Counted from the stretch's first letter, positions 1 to 10,255 are shown. The stretch is DNA of 40,665 bases from an uncultured Cryomorphaceae bacterium (GCA_913060465.1 CAJXTR010000004.1:1-40665); one strand, 5' to 3'. A program made the numbers and translations. The notes: generated from the sequence alone by a model not told the origin.

Positions 1-2
1 TA

Positions 3-590
3 GTGCTGTATTCTGCAACAAAAAATCTGGGAGGACATAGCGATGTCATTGCCGGTGCTGCGACCGGAAGTTCTTATTGGATGGGCCGGTTACGCATGGC
101 CCGCACTTTTATTGGTGGCATACTAGGTCCCATGGACAGTTGGCTGTTGTTGCGTTCATTGGAAACTTTCGAACTACGAACCAAAGCTCAGCAAGCAAAT
201 ACCCACAAAGTAGCAGAGGCCTTAGCTAATCACCCGGCCGTTGAAGCTGTAAAATACCTCGGTAATCTCGAAAAATGGGCGCCTCATATGCTTGAAACCT
301 TCGAATCTGAGTATTCAGGAACGGGTTCAATGATCGCCCTACACATCAAAGGAGGTGAAAAGGAATCCTTTGAAGTCTTGGACCACCTGAAGGTGTTTAA
401 ATTAGGCGTAAGTCTTGGCAGTACCGAGAGTTTAGCAGAACACCCGTATAGCATGACCCACGCCAAAGTGGACGACGAACTCAAGCCAAAAATTGGCATC
501 ACAGAAAATTTAATTCGACTAAGCATAGGCGTTGAAGATGCCGAGGACTTGATCCAAGATCTTCATGCCGCCCTTAACCGTATCATTTAA
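3..590 (+). CDS. Cys/Met metabolism PLP-dependent enzyme (cystathionine gamma-synthase/lyase, methionine gamma-lyase family), C-terminal part; truncated at window start
   Basis: The translated start MLYSATKNLGGHSDVIAGA matches the Schiff-base lysine region (SATK-GGHSD) of the family; C-terminal LIRLSIGVEDAEDLIQDL is also typical. The ORF opens at the window edge, so the true start lies upstream. Confidence 0.9.
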   Translation: MLYSATKNLGGHSDVIAGAATGSSYWMGRLRMARTFIGGILGPMDSWLLLRSLETFELRTKAQQANTHKVAEALANHPAVEAVKYLGNLEKWAPHMLETFESEYSGTGSMIALHIKGGEKESFEVLDHLKVFKLGVSLGSTESLAEHPYSMTHAKVDDELKPKIGITENLIRLSIGVEDAEDLIQDLHAALNRII

Positions 591-618
591 TACTTTAGCA
601 ACCTAAACAAACAGCAAA

Positions 619-1749
619 ATGGACCAAAGCACCACCCTCCCAAAACAGTACGCTGATGCCCAAGATTTCCTCGAATTATGGGGAACAGATCACGTTGAGA
701 TGTATGTGGGAAATGCCAAGCAGAGTGCCTATTACTTTAAAACGGCTTTCGGATTCCAAGAAGTAGCCTATGCCGGACTAGAAACCGGAGTGCAAGACCG
801 TACCTCGTACGTGCTTCAACAAGATAAGATTCGATTGGTCATCACCTCTTCGATGGTAAAGGACAGCGACATTAATAGACACCTGAATGAACATGGTGAC
901 GGGGTGAAATTTGTGGCACTATGGGTACCGAATGCTACCAAAGCTTTTGAGGAAACCACCAAAAGAGGTGCGAAGCCTTATCAAGAACCGACAGTCCATG
1001 AAGATGCCAACGGCAAAGTAGTGACCTCGGGAATCTATACCTACGGAGAAACTGTACACATGTTCGTTGAACGAAATGACTACGACGGGCCTTTCCTTCC
1101 TGGCTATGTAGCGCGGGCACCGAAATACCAACCGAAGGATGTAGGGTTAAAATTCATTGACCACATGGTTGGAAATGTGGATTGGGGACAGATGAACACT
1201 TGGGTGAAGTTTTACGCTGAAGTGATGGGCTTCTCCCAGATTATATCTTTCGATGATAAGGATATTTCTACGGAATACACCGCATTGATGTCGAAGGTAA
1301 TGTCCAACGGGAACGGCCGCATTAAGTTCCCTATCAATGAACCTGCCGAAGGTAAAAAGCGCTCTCAAATTGAGGAGTACATTAACTTCTACAATGGCGC
1401 GGGCGTTCAACACTTGGCCCTTGCTACCGATAACATCATCTACACCATTCACGAATTGCGTGAGCGCGGCGTAGAATTCCTTGATGTGCCGGATACGTAC
1501 TACGATGATTTACAAGAGCGCGTAGGTGCTATCGATGAGGACATCGAGGTACTCAAGCGATATAAAATTTTGGTCGACCGTGATGATGAGGGGTATTTGC
1601 TCCAATTGTTCACGAAACCGCTCATGGACCGACCTACCGTATTCATTGAAATCATCCAGCGCAAAGGAGCGACAAGCTTTGGGAAAGGAAACTTTAAAGC
1701 TTTGTTTGAAGCCATTGAGCGCGAACAAGAAAACAGAGGAACCCTTTAA
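619..1749 (+). CDS. hppD: 4-hydroxyphenylpyruvate dioxygenase
   Basis: 376 aa with two vicinal-oxygen-chelate halves; motifs IDHMVGNV, GVQHLALATDNI, GYLLQLFTKPLMDRPTVFIEIIQRKG are characteristic of HPPD. Confidence 0.95.
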   Translation: MDQSTTLPKQYADAQDFLELWGTDHVEMYVGNAKQSAYYFKTAFGFQEVAYAGLETGVQDRTSYVLQQDKIRLVITSSMVKDSDINRHLNEHGDGVKFVALWVPNATKAFEETTKRGAKPYQEPTVHEDANGKVVTSGIYTYGETVHMFVERNDYDGPFLPGYVARAPKYQPKDVGLKFIDHMVGNVDWGQMNTWVKFYAEVMGFSQIISFDDKDISTEYTALMSKVMSNGNGRIKFPINEPAEGKKRSQIEEYINFYNGAGVQHLALATDNIIYTIHELRERGVEFLDVPDTYYDDLQERVGAIDEDIEVLKRYKILVDRDDEGYLLQLFTKPLMDRPTVFIEIIQRKGATSFGKGNFKALFEAIEREQENRGTL

Positions 1750-1772
1750 TACGATAACAGAACGAACCTATT

Positions 1773-3056
1773 ATGACTCAAAATCTTGCGAACGACCCGT
1801 CAAGAAAATCTTGGATTCCTGTCCCAGAAAACAGTGATTTCCCTATTCAAAACCTGCCTTTTGGTGTGTTCATCCCTGAGGACGATATCATCACTACGGG
1901 TACACGTATTGGCGACACCGCGATCGACTTAAGTGTATTACAACAATTGGGGTATTTCAAAGGAATTGACCTTCCGGACGATGTCTTTTTGCAGGATACA
2001 TTGAATGACTTCATTGCGCTTGGACGCTCTACTTGGCGCAAGGTTCGCAACAGATTAGCTGAACTTTTTGACGAGAGCAATACCGAGCTAAAGGAAAATG
2101 TCGACCACCAAAACAAGGCATTATTCCCGGTTGATCACGTTCAAATGCTCATGCCCGTTTTCATCCAAGACTACACGGATTTTTACAGCTCCATTGAGCA
2201 TGCTACAAACGTTGGTAAGATGTTCCGCGATCCGGATAATGCACTTTTACCTAACTGGAAACACATCCCGGTCGGCTACCATGGCCGCAGCTCTTCCATT
2301 GTGATTAGCGGAGAGCCGTTGCACCGTCCGAAAGGTCAACGCATGGCACCCGGTGCCGATGCACCTACTTTTGGTCCATCCGTTCGTATGGATTTCGAGT
2401 TGGAAATGGCATTCATCACTGGTGAAGGGAAGCCTTTGGGCCACCGCATCAAAGCAGACGAGGCAGAGGATTACATCTTTGGGATGGTGTTGTTTAATGA
2501 TTGGAGTGCACGTGATATCCAAAAGTGGGAGTATGTGCCATTAGGTCCGTTTTTGGGTAAAAACTTTGGCTCAAGCATAAGCCCTTGGGTAGTAACCATG
2601 GATGCCTTGGAACCGTTCAAGGTGGAAGGACCCAAGCAAGACCCGCCCGTATTACCTTACCTGCAAACCACTGGCGCCAATAACTATGATATTGCCCTAG
2701 AAGTAGGCTTGGCACCGGAAGGCAAGGCCGAAACGGTGATTAGCCGCTCGAACTATAAGTACATGTATTGGAACCAGCGCCAGCAATTGGCCCACCATAC
2801 TGTTAATGGGTGTAACATCAATGCCGGTGATATGATGGCATCTGGAACCATTTCTGGCCCCACAAAAGACAGTTACGGCTCCATGTTAGAGTTGAGCTGG
2901 GCCGGTAAAGAGCCTATTACCTTGGATACTGGCGATACCCGTACCTTTATTGAGGATGGGGATACCATCACCATGCGTGGACATTGCCAGAACGGTGCGG
3001 TTCGCATCGGTTTTGGTGAAGTGAGCACTAAGCTCTTGCCTGCCATCGAAGACTAA
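1773..3056 (+). CDS. fahA: Fumarylacetoacetase
   Basis: 427 aa; PVGYHGRSSSIVISG, FELEMAFITGEG, NDWSARDIQKWEYVPLGPFLGKNFGSSISPWVV are diagnostic FAH motifs. Confidence 0.95.
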   Translation: MTQNLANDPSRKSWIPVPENSDFPIQNLPFGVFIPEDDIITTGTRIGDTAIDLSVLQQLGYFKGIDLPDDVFLQDTLNDFIALGRSTWRKVRNRLAELFDESNTELKENVDHQNKALFPVDHVQMLMPVFIQDYTDFYSSIEHATNVGKMFRDPDNALLPNWKHIPVGYHGRSSSIVISGEPLHRPKGQRMAPGADAPTFGPSVRMDFELEMAFITGEGKPLGHRIKADEAEDYIFGMVLFNDWSARDIQKWEYVPLGPFLGKNFGSSISPWVVTMDALEPFKVEGPKQDPPVLPYLQTTGANNYDIALEVGLAPEGKAETVISRSNYKYMYWNQRQQLAHHTVNGCNINAGDMMASGTISGPTKDSYGSMLELSWAGKEPITLDTGDTRTFIEDGDTITMRGHCQNGAVRIGFGEVSTKLLPAIED

Positions 3057-3074
3057 CACAGAATAAAAGAACCT

Positions 3075-3794
3075 ATGTCAGCAACAAATTACATCTCCAA
3101 AGTGGTGCCCAATGCAGCGGCTGCCATTGAGGGATTGGAAAATGACATGACCGTAATGTTCGGCGGATTTGGGCTTTGTGGAATTCCTGAAAATTCCATC
3201 GCTGCAATCCGCGACAAAGGCATTACAGGCATTACTTGTATTTCCAACAACGCCGGGGTAGACGATTTCGGTTTAGGACTATTGCTTCAAACCCGTCAGA
3301 TTAAGAAGATGATTGCCTCTTATGTAGGCGAAAACGATGAATTTGAGCGCCAGATGTTGAGTGGTGAACTTGATGTTGAGCTTATTCCTCAGGGAACCTT
3401 GGCAGAGCGTTGTCGCGCTGCTGGAGCTGGTGTACCCGCCTTCTATACGCCGGCCGGCTATGGTACGGAGGTAGCTGAAGGAAAGGAAGTCCGAGTGTTT
3501 AATGGCAAGCCTCACATTTTAGAGCATGCCTTCGATGCGCCTTTTGCCTTCGTGAAAGCCTGGAAAGGCGACAAGGCTGGTAATCTGATTTTCAAGGGTA
3601 CCGCGCGCAACTTTAACCCCATGATGGCCATGGCAGGTAAAATCACCGTGGCTGAGGTGGAAGAGTTGGTTGAAGTTGGTGAACTCGATCCAAATAGCAT
3701 TCACATTCCAGGGATTTTCGTGCAACGAATTTTCCAAGGCGTGGATTACGAGAAGCGAATTGAACAACGCACCGTACGTGCAAAAAGCGAATAA
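3075..3794 (+). CDS. scoA: 3-oxoacid (succinyl-CoA:acetoacetate) CoA-transferase subunit A
   Basis: 239 aa; [18 protein letters not shown] and [23 protein letters not shown] motifs; paired with a subunit B ORF immediately downstream. Confidence 0.93.
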   Translation: MSATNYISKVVPNAAAAIEGLENDMTVMFGGFGLCGIPENSIAAIRDKGITGITCISNNAGVDDFGLGLLLQTRQIKKMIASYVGENDEFERQMLSGELDVELIPQGTLAERCRAAGAGVPAFYTPAGYGTEVAEGKEVRVFNGKPHILEHAFDAPFAFVKAWKGDKAGNLIFKGTARNFNPMMAMAGKITVAEVEELVEVGELDPNSIHIPGIFVQRIFQGVDYEKRIEQRTVRAKSE

Positions 3795-3796
3795 TT

Positions 3797-4456
3797 ATGG
3801 GATTGAGTAAAGATCAAATTGCACAGCGCATTGCCCAAGAACTTCGCGACGGTTGGTACGTAAATCTTGGGATAGGTATTCCAACCTTGGTGGCCAATCA
3901 TATTCCCACAGGCATCAATGTAGAATTTCAGAGTGAGAACGGTATTTTGGGTATGGGCCCCTTCCCTTTTGAAGGCGAAGAAGATGCCGACCTAATCAAC
4001 GCTGGAAAGCAAACCATCACGGCCATGCCGGGTGCAAGCTTCTTTTCTAGTGAACTAAGCTTCGCCATGATTCGTGGGCAGCACGTGCAACTCACTGTTT
4101 TGGGCGCTATGGAGGTCAGTGATAATGGAGATATTGCCAATTGGAAAATTCCAGGTCGAATGGTCAAAGGCATGGGCGGTGCCATGGATCTCGTAGCTTC
4201 GGCTGAGAATATCATTGTGGCCATGCAGCATACAAACCGTGCCGGAGAAAGCAAGCTCTTGGCAAAGTGTTCACTTCCGCTCACGGGGGTGAAATGTGTG
4301 AAGAAAATTGTCACAGATTTAGCTGTTTTGGAAGTGGATCCTGAGCGCGGCTTCATCCTTTTAGAACGCGCACCAGGAGTAACCGTTGAGGAAATTCAGT
4401 CCAAAACAGCCGGTCGTCTGGTGGTAGAAGGCGAAGTGCCTGAAATGGAGTTTTAA
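3797..4456 (+). CDS. scoB: 3-oxoacid CoA-transferase subunit B
   Basis: 219 aa; YVNLGIGIPTLVANHIP, SENGILGMGPFP and MVKGMGGAMDLV motifs of CoA-transferase B subunits. Confidence 0.93.
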   Translation: MGLSKDQIAQRIAQELRDGWYVNLGIGIPTLVANHIPTGINVEFQSENGILGMGPFPFEGEEDADLINAGKQTITAMPGASFFSSELSFAMIRGQHVQLTVLGAMEVSDNGDIANWKIPGRMVKGMGGAMDLVASAENIIVAMQHTNRAGESKLLAKCSLPLTGVKCVKKIVTDLAVLEVDPERGFILLERAPGVTVEEIQSKTAGRLVVEGEVPEMEF

Positions 4457-4466
4457 TTAACTAAAA

Positions 4467-4492
4467 AAAGGCGCCCCGGTAAGGGCGCCTTT
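4467..4492. terminator. Rho-independent terminator hairpin, potentially bidirectional
   Basis: AAAGGCGCCC-CGGTAA-GGGCGCCTTT: perfect 10-bp arms; A-run on one side and T-run on the other, just after the scoB stop. Confidence 0.85.
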
Positions 4493-4495
4493 CTC

Positions 4496-4634
4496 TTTTG
4501 CACCGGAACAAATCAGACAAAACCGGTTACAATTACCATGCGGTTTAGGCCTGGCGGTCTTTGAGTTAGATTAGGTTCATCTAAGGTAGGGAGGTACTTT
4601 CCCAAGGGCTGTGATATTTATCATAAGTGCAAAA
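4496..4634. ncRNA. Candidate structured non-coding RNA, family and strand unassigned
   Basis: Intergenic block between two intrinsic terminators. Ends are complementary: TTTTGCAC (4496-4503) with GTGCAAAA (4627-4634). Internal hairpins include TTAGAT-N7-ATCTAA, GGGA-N7-TCCC and TGAT-ATTT-ATCA. No convincing ORF was seen in the block. Confidence 0.4.
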
Positions 4635-4657
4635 AAAAGCGCCCTTGGGCGCTTTTT
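4634..4657. terminator. Rho-independent terminator, potentially bidirectional
   Basis: AAAAAGCGCCC-TT-GGGCGCTTTTT: perfect 11-bp arms directly after the stop of the minus-strand tolC-type gene. Confidence 0.85.
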
Positions 4658-5974
4658 CTAAAGTTCAAAAGATTGTACCAATTGCCACAAGGCGAGGTAG
4701 GCATTTCGGGCTTGGAACAAGGCCGAAGTTTTACCGTTTTGAGCATTGAGCAATGCCAGTTGGGCTTCGCGTAGTTGCAGGTAACTGAGCTGGCCCATAT
4801 CGTAGCGTTCCTTAGTCTTATCAAAATTTTGCTGCGCTACAGCAACACTTTTCTTCTCGAGCTCGTATTTCGCACGGGCATTCATGTACACCTCCGCAGC
4901 GTTGATCACTGCAGCTTGAATGGTTTCTTGAGTTTTGATGCGTTGGCGTTGTGCAATTTCTACATCCAGTGCTGCGTTTTGGCGTTGGGTTCTGCTTCGA
5001 CCGCCTCCAAAAAGATCATAGGTCAAAGACACCCCAGCGTTCAAACCCGTTTGCTGTGAAGACGTCAAAAATCCCGCTTCTGCTTGACTTTGGTTCAGGC
5101 CATAGCTCACTTGCGCGCTTAGCGACGGGAACAATGTACTCTGCGCCAATTTTTGCTGCATGATGGCCGTTTCTTCAGAGATTCTTGCCATTTGAAGCGT
5201 CGGATTGTTCTCAAAAGCAGCATTAATCAAAGACATAAGGTCGTCCACCGCTGAGAATTCGTCGTTAACCACCGGTGCTAATTCAAAGCTGCCCTCAATA
5301 CCAACAAAGGTTTTAAAGAGGGTCTTTGCATTGAGCAGCTGCGTGCGCGCATCCATCAAAGTGATTTTATCTCGGTTCAGATCAACCTCAGCCGCAAGCA
5401 ATTCAGTAGTATTGGATCCGCCCAATTCCTTTTTCAACTCCGCGCGCGCATAGCGGTCTGCACTGATTGCCACGTTCGTCTCTGCCGTTTGAACGGTTTC
5501 GCCGAGCAATACAATAGCGAAGTATTGACTCTGAGTCTGAACGATGGTTGAATTTAATTGCTGGAGTTCAGCAACGTCCGCCATTTGTGATGCAGATTTC
5601 AAGATGCTGTAGGTACGCTGAAGGGCACCACCGGCGAAGAGCACTTGGCTCAATCCTAAAGAAGCATTTTGCCCCGCACTTTGTGCGCCCGATACGTTTT
5701 GGGTTTGACCCGTGGCAAACTCCAAATCAGAGTTTTGATTGCTGTAGTTTGTACCAGCGGTGGCGCGAAGTGTAGGTAGCGCACCAGCATTTCCTAGGGT
5801 AGCACTGTTTTCTGCTTTGTCCGATTGCACTTTCGCAATAAACAGATCATGGTTGTTCTCTAGCGCCAGGGCAACAGCCTGATCCAGGTCTATTATTACT
5901 GGCTTAGATTCCTGCGCCCATACATTTGACGCAAGTAATAGGGTGGCGATGGCCAATAGGATGCTATTTTTCAT
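4658..5974 (-). CDS. TolC-family outer membrane efflux protein
   Basis: Signal-peptide start MKNSILLAIATLLLASNVWAQ (internal ATG at 5974 preferred over the ORF-track start at 6016); coiled-coil OEP repeats; C-terminal YLQLREAQLALLNAQN; downstream of an RND pump gene. Confidence 0.9.
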   Translation of the reverse strand: MKNSILLAIATLLLASNVWAQESKPVIIDLDQAVALALENNHDLFIAKVQSDKAENSATLGNAGALPTLRATAGTNYSNQNSDLEFATGQTQNVSGAQSAGQNASLGLSQVLFAGGALQRTYSILKSASQMADVAELQQLNSTIVQTQSQYFAIVLLGETVQTAETNVAISADRYARAELKKELGGSNTTELLAAEVDLNRDKITLMDARTQLLNAKTLFKTFVGIEGSFELAPVVNDEFSAVDDLMSLINAAFENNPTLQMARISEETAIMQQKLAQSTLFPSLSAQVSYGLNQSQAEAGFLTSSQQTGLNAGVSLTYDLFGGGRSRTQRQNAALDVEIAQRQRIKTQETIQAAVINAAEVYMNARAKYELEKKSVAVAQQNFDKTKERYDMGQLSYLQLREAQLALLNAQNGKTSALFQARNAYLALWQLVQSFEL

Positions 5975-8900
5975 CGTTCTCGTGTTTATGCATTTCATTA
6001 AAGTAGGCCTCACCATTCATTTCTTTAATCGCTGGCTCTACAGATTCGCGGCTCGGGCGTTCGAGTGTGCGTAAGTGTACGATGTTGACACGGGCGTCGT
6101 TCACAAGGGCCATGAGCGAAGGAAGTACCACCAGGGTAAGCATGGTCGCAAAACCAATACCGTAGGCGATGGATACCGCCATTGGAATGAGGAATTGAGC
6201 CTGGAAAGATGTTTCAAAAATCAATGGAGCCAAACCTGCTACGGTGGTAATGGTCGTGAGGAAAATGGCACGGAATCGGCTTAAACCGGCATTGTAAATA
6301 GCATCGTACACGGGCTGACCTGATTTCACATTAGCGTTGTATTTGCTTACCAAAACAAGCGAATCGTTCACGATAATTCCAATCAAGGCAACAACGCCGA
6401 GGAAACTCAAAATAGACATTGGCATACCGTGCAACCAGTGTCCCCATGCCACCCCTGTCATACTCAGCGGGATGAGAAGCATGATCACAATGGTTTGCAC
6501 CAAAGAGCGGAATGTGAAGGTGATCGTCAAGATGATCAAGAACAGGATGATCGGCATCACCGTTTTCGAACTTTCTTGCGTCTTCATACTCTGCTTTTGC
6601 TGTCCCTCATAGCGTGCGCTAACGGAAGGGTATTGCGCAAATATGGCCGGCAGAATGTCGGTTTGAATTTGCGAAAGAAGTGCAGGTGCCGATCCGTTTG
6701 GGCTCGCCAAATCACTTTCCACACGGAACTCACGTTGTCCGTCGAGGTGGTTGATGTTTACTGTACCACGCTCAATAGTATAGGTGGCCAATTCCCTTAG
6801 CGGAATAGCCCCTTGCGGAGTTGTGATCAAGAGTTCCTCAAGGTCCCAAACTTCGCGTCGGTCTTTTTCATCTAATCGGACCCAAACCTTCACCTCGTCC
6901 TCGCCGCGTTGCAAACGTTGAACCTGCGCACCAAAGAAATTCTCGCGAACTTGGGTCATGATACTCCCTGGCGTAAGGCCGAGGAATCTCGCTTTGTCCG
7001 TGAGGTGCAAGGTGATTTCACGTATTCCTTTTTGATCGTTGTCTACGACATCCGTCAACTCCTCCATGCCTTTGAGCTTGGACTTCAAAATCTCTTTCGC
7101 TGCGCGCAGCTCCTCAAGATCATAGCTAACCAAACTCACGGAGATGGGCTTACCAAAGGCCTGTGCCCCACCGAAGCTCACGTTATCTGCCCCAGGAATT
7201 TCACCCGCGGCCTTGCGGATATCATTTTGGATGAGGAACGACGGCGTGAGTCGGGTTTCGGAATCAAGCAGAATAACGTTCAAGCGTGCTTTGGAAGTCG
7301 ATGGGCCAATGTTCTTTTGAATAGCCACAACCACATCCAGACTATCATCGCGCTCCGCTTTGTATTGGTTGTTCACCTCCCACACTTTATTCTCGATATG
7401 GTCGATCCATTGTTGGGTAACGGCTTCATTGGTTCCTGCAGGCATATCGAGGCTAATATCCAAGTTATCGCGTTCAATGAACGGGAAGAATTGGCTTCGA
7501 ATAATGCCTCCGCCGATGGCCCCAAAAGTGACCAACATCAAGGCGATGAATAGGGAGATGGTGACCAATTTATTTTGCAGCGACCACTTTAGGAAAGGCG
7601 CATATACCTTGTCGCGGAATTTAAACAATACTCCCGTTGCGGCACTTTGTACAGGATTCATTTTCGCCTTGCGATCGAGTTTGCTGTGGCTCAAATGTGC
7701 AGGCAAGAACAAAAGTCCTTCGATCAAGGAGACGGCCAGGGTTGCAATAACAATGAAGGACATCTCCGAGAAGAAATCTCCAGCTCGACCGTCCAAGAAG
7801 AAGAAGCTTGAGAATGCAATGATGGTGGTAAGTACCGCACTGACTACCGATGGAATAACCTCAATAGTTCCATCTAGTGCCGCACGAAGCAATGGTTTTC
7901 CTTCCTCAAAATGGGCATAGATGTTCTCGGCAATGACGATCCCATCATCTACCAAGATCCCAATAACGACAATCATCCCAAATAGGGAGATTACGTTGAT
8001 GGTGATGCCAAAATAGTTGGCCAAGATGAACATACCCGCGAAGGATACCGGAATACCGATGGCCACCCAGAACGCTAAACGCATGTTCAAGAACAGGGTC
8101 AACAGGATCAATACCAAAACGAACCCTAAAAGCCCGTTTTCGAAGAGCAGGTCTTTACGTTGTTGCAAGGTCACAGAGAAATCTCGGATGACATCGAGCT
8201 GCATGTTGGTGGTCTTCGCGTTGTATTCCTCAATAAATTCATTGAGGTATTCACAAGTGGCCAAGAGGTCCTCTTGGTCGGTGTTGTTCACGGTGATTTC
8301 GACCGATGGAATGCTGTTGAAAGAGGCACGAGTTGGGTTATCTGCCCAGCGATCACGAACCTCGCCCAAATCCTTCAATCGAACGATCTGGCCCGTCGGA
8401 CTCGTGTAGACTATGATGTTTTGCAGTTCTTGCGCGTCGTAGTTTTTATTGCGCGAACGAATGAGCATTTCCTCGCGCGTTCCTTTGATGGTACCCCCGG
8501 TAATATCGAGGTTGGTCGTACGCAGCGCATTTGCGATTTGCGTCAAGGTGAGATTGTATTTACGTAAGGTATTCTTGTCCAACGCTATTTCAATCTCCTC
8601 TTCTGGGAACCCGCCCAAAGTAACTTTGGAGATGCCGTCTTTAAGGCGGAGGTCACGCTCTAATCGGCGTGCTTCCTGCTTCAAACTCACAAGATCCACT
8701 CCCTCGCCAGATAGTGCCATACTCATGGCCAAGGTGAGATTTTCTTGCTTAGACACACGAACCGGCTCTAGCCCAGTTGGAAAGGAAGGAACGCGTTCAA
8801 CGGCATTCTTGACATCTTCTAAAACGAGGTCTGCATCATATCCCTTAAACACTTCAACGCGAATGGTCGCGGCATTTTCACTAGAAACAGAGGTGTACTG

Positions 8901-9137
8901 TTCTACCCCAGTCAAGCCTTTGAGGTTTTGCTCAATCTTGTTTACAACACCTTCCTCTATTTCCTCTGGAGACGCCCCAGGGTAGACCGCCGTGATGGTA
9001 ATCAAGCGCGATTCAACCAACGGGAAGAAGGTCGTGTTCAAGCTAGAATAGCTAATCCAGCCAAAGAAGAAAAACCCGATTAGAAGGGTATCGACTCCGA
9101 CAGGATACTTAATAAAGAATTCTATCAGTCGTTTCAT
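5964..9137 (-). CDS. RND efflux permease, AcrB/HAE1 family
   Basis: 1057 aa; internally duplicated TM topology; VYPGASPEEIEEGV, GIPVSFAGMFILANYFGITINVISLFGMIVVIGILVDDGIVIAENI and the second-half equivalent. Confidence 0.95.
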   Translation of the reverse strand: MKRLIEFFIKYPVGVDTLLIGFFFFGWISYSSLNTTFFPLVESRLITITAVYPGASPEEIEEGVVNKIEQNLKGLTGVEQYTSVSSENAATIRVEVFKGYDADLVLEDVKNAVERVPSFPTGLEPVRVSKQENLTLAMSMALSGEGVDLVSLKQEARRLERDLRLKDGISKVTLGGFPEEEIEIALDKNTLRKYNLTLTQIANALRTTNLDITGGTIKGTREEMLIRSRNKNYDAQELQNIIVYTSPTGQIVRLKDLGEVRDRWADNPTRASFNSIPSVEITVNNTDQEDLLATCEYLNEFIEEYNAKTTNMQLDVIRDFSVTLQQRKDLLFENGLLGFVLVLILLTLFLNMRLAFWVAIGIPVSFAGMFILANYFGITINVISLFGMIVVIGILVDDGIVIAENIYAHFEEGKPLLRAALDGTIEVIPSVVSAVLTTIIAFSSFFFLDGRAGDFFSEMSFIVIATLAVSLIEGLLFLPAHLSHSKLDRKAKMNPVQSAATGVLFKFRDKVYAPFLKWSLQNKLVTISLFIALMLVTFGAIGGGIIRSQFFPFIERDNLDISLDMPAGTNEAVTQQWIDHIENKVWEVNNQYKAERDDSLDVVVAIQKNIGPSTSKARLNVILLDSETRLTPSFLIQNDIRKAAGEIPGADNVSFGGAQAFGKPISVSLVSYDLEELRAAKEILKSKLKGMEELTDVVDNDQKGIREITLHLTDKARFLGLTPGSIMTQVRENFFGAQVQRLQRGEDEVKVWVRLDEKDRREVWDLEELLITTPQGAIPLRELATYTIERGTVNINHLDGQREFRVESDLASPNGSAPALLSQIQTDILPAIFAQYPSVSARYEGQQKQSMKTQESSKTVMPIILFLIILTITFTFRSLVQTIVIMLLIPLSMTGVAWGHWLHGMPMSILSFLGVVALIGIIVNDSLVLVSKYNANVKSGQPVYDAIYNAGLSRFRAIFLTTITTVAGLAPLIFETSFQAQFLIPMAVSIAYGIGFATMLTLVVLPSLMALVNDARVNIVHLRTLERPSRESVEPAIKEMNGEAYFNEMHKHENDEK

Positions 9138-10255
9138 CTTTTACTGTCGATTGCGTTTACGATGGTTCCAGCCGCTGCCTTCAAGGTTGGTGAATCGACC
9201 ATCTTAGTCCCTTCTTCAACACCGGTTATAATGATGGAGTCGTCTAGCCATTCCACCACGTGAACCTGCTTCTTTTGGAGAACGCTGTCGCGCTCCACTG
9301 TGTATACATATTCGTTATCGAAAACCACGTACGCTGGAACCTGCATGGCGTTTTCCACGGCAAGCCCTTCAATGGTTCCAGTGAGGTACATTCCCTCGCG
9401 CAATTCCTTGCCACGTACGGTGGCAATAACGTTAATGCTTTGACTTGCGCCGTCCACAATAGGACTGATGCGATCAATGCGTCCGGTCCAATTCCCCTCG
9501 ATATCCGGGCTAGTAAAATGAACCGATTGGCCCACGGTCAAGTCGTCCGCATAGGCCAAGGTCACTGCACTTTTTACCTCATACGCGCCCGTGCCCACAA
9601 ATGTTCCCAGAGCACGTCCCGGGCTGACCAGGTTTCCACGTTTCACATTTGCCGCGGCAACCACACCACTGAAAGGTGCGCGAATGCTAAATTTCTCCAA
9701 GCGCTCCTCTGCACTTTTTACTTGGTAGTAAGAACTCTGGATGCCTCGTGCAATCAAGAACTTTTCCAAAGTACCCGTTGCCTCCGGAAGCTGTGGAAGC
9801 GGCTTTGAAAGACTCAACGCATTCAAGTAAGATTCGAAAGCTTCGTAAGCATCAGTGTAATCCATCTTGATGTCTGGAAGAATGCCAACGATGCTATTGA
9901 TAAAGTTGCCTTTCAAACTCATAACATTGGCTTTCGCCTCTGCATTGTCGAGCTGTATCATCACCTCGCCTTTACTAAAGGAAACTCCCTCTAGGAACGG
10001 TCGGTCACCCCCTACGAAAGAACCGCTCACTTCGGCGAGCAAGTCTACCCGGTTCTCAGCATTCAGTTTCCCGTACAGTTCTAACGGAAGCGCCACGGTT
10101 TGGGGCGTAAAAGTGAAGGTATTGACTACAGGCGCAGTCTTGCTCTCCTTTATCTCAGCCTTGGTCGCCATGCCGGATAAGGTTTTCTTTACGAAGACAC
10201 CCACCACTAGGATGAGGACCGCGATGATGATGTTGCGAATGACTTTAATGTTCAT
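9134..10255 (-). CDS. RND efflux periplasmic adaptor (membrane fusion protein)
   Basis: 373 aa; N-terminal TM; lipoyl/hairpin signature FSIRAPFSGVVAAANVKRGNLVSPG; 4-nt overlap with the RND gene. Confidence 0.92.
   Translation of the reverse strand: MNIKVIRNIIIAVLILVVGVFVKKTLSGMATKAEIKESKTAPVVNTFTFTPQTVALPLELYGKLNAENRVDLLAEVSGSFVGGDRPFLEGVSFSKGEVMIQLDNAEAKANVMSLKGNFINSIVGILPDIKMDYTDAYEAFESYLNALSLSKPLPQLPEATGTLEKFLIARGIQSSYYQVKSAEERLEKFSIRAPFSGVVAAANVKRGNLVSPGRALGTFVGTGAYEVKSAVTLAYADDLTVGQSVHFTSPDIEGNWTGRIDRISPIVDGASQSINVIATVRGKELREGMYLTGTIEGLAVENAMQVPAYVVFDNEYVYTVERDSVLQKKQVHVVEWLDDSIIITGVEEGTKMVDSPTLKAAAGTIVNAIDSKR

Noticed and set aside
3928-4356. 142-aa minus-strand ORF antisense to scoB
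   Set aside because: Complete overlap with a clear CoA-transferase subunit; low-complexity translation.
4496-4634. SRP (4.5S) RNA or TPP-type riboswitch as identity for the intergenic structured block
   Set aside because: The conserved SRP apical loop sequence and TPP-box motifs are not present on either strand; left as unassigned.
6909-7553. 214-aa plus-strand ORF antisense to the RND permease
   Set aside because: The strongly supported minus-strand RND gene occupies the region; the antisense translation has no recognisable motif and looks like a codon-bias shadow ORF.
9260-9808. 182-aa plus-strand ORF antisense to the MFP adaptor
   Set aside because: Shadow ORF opposite a well-supported adaptor gene.
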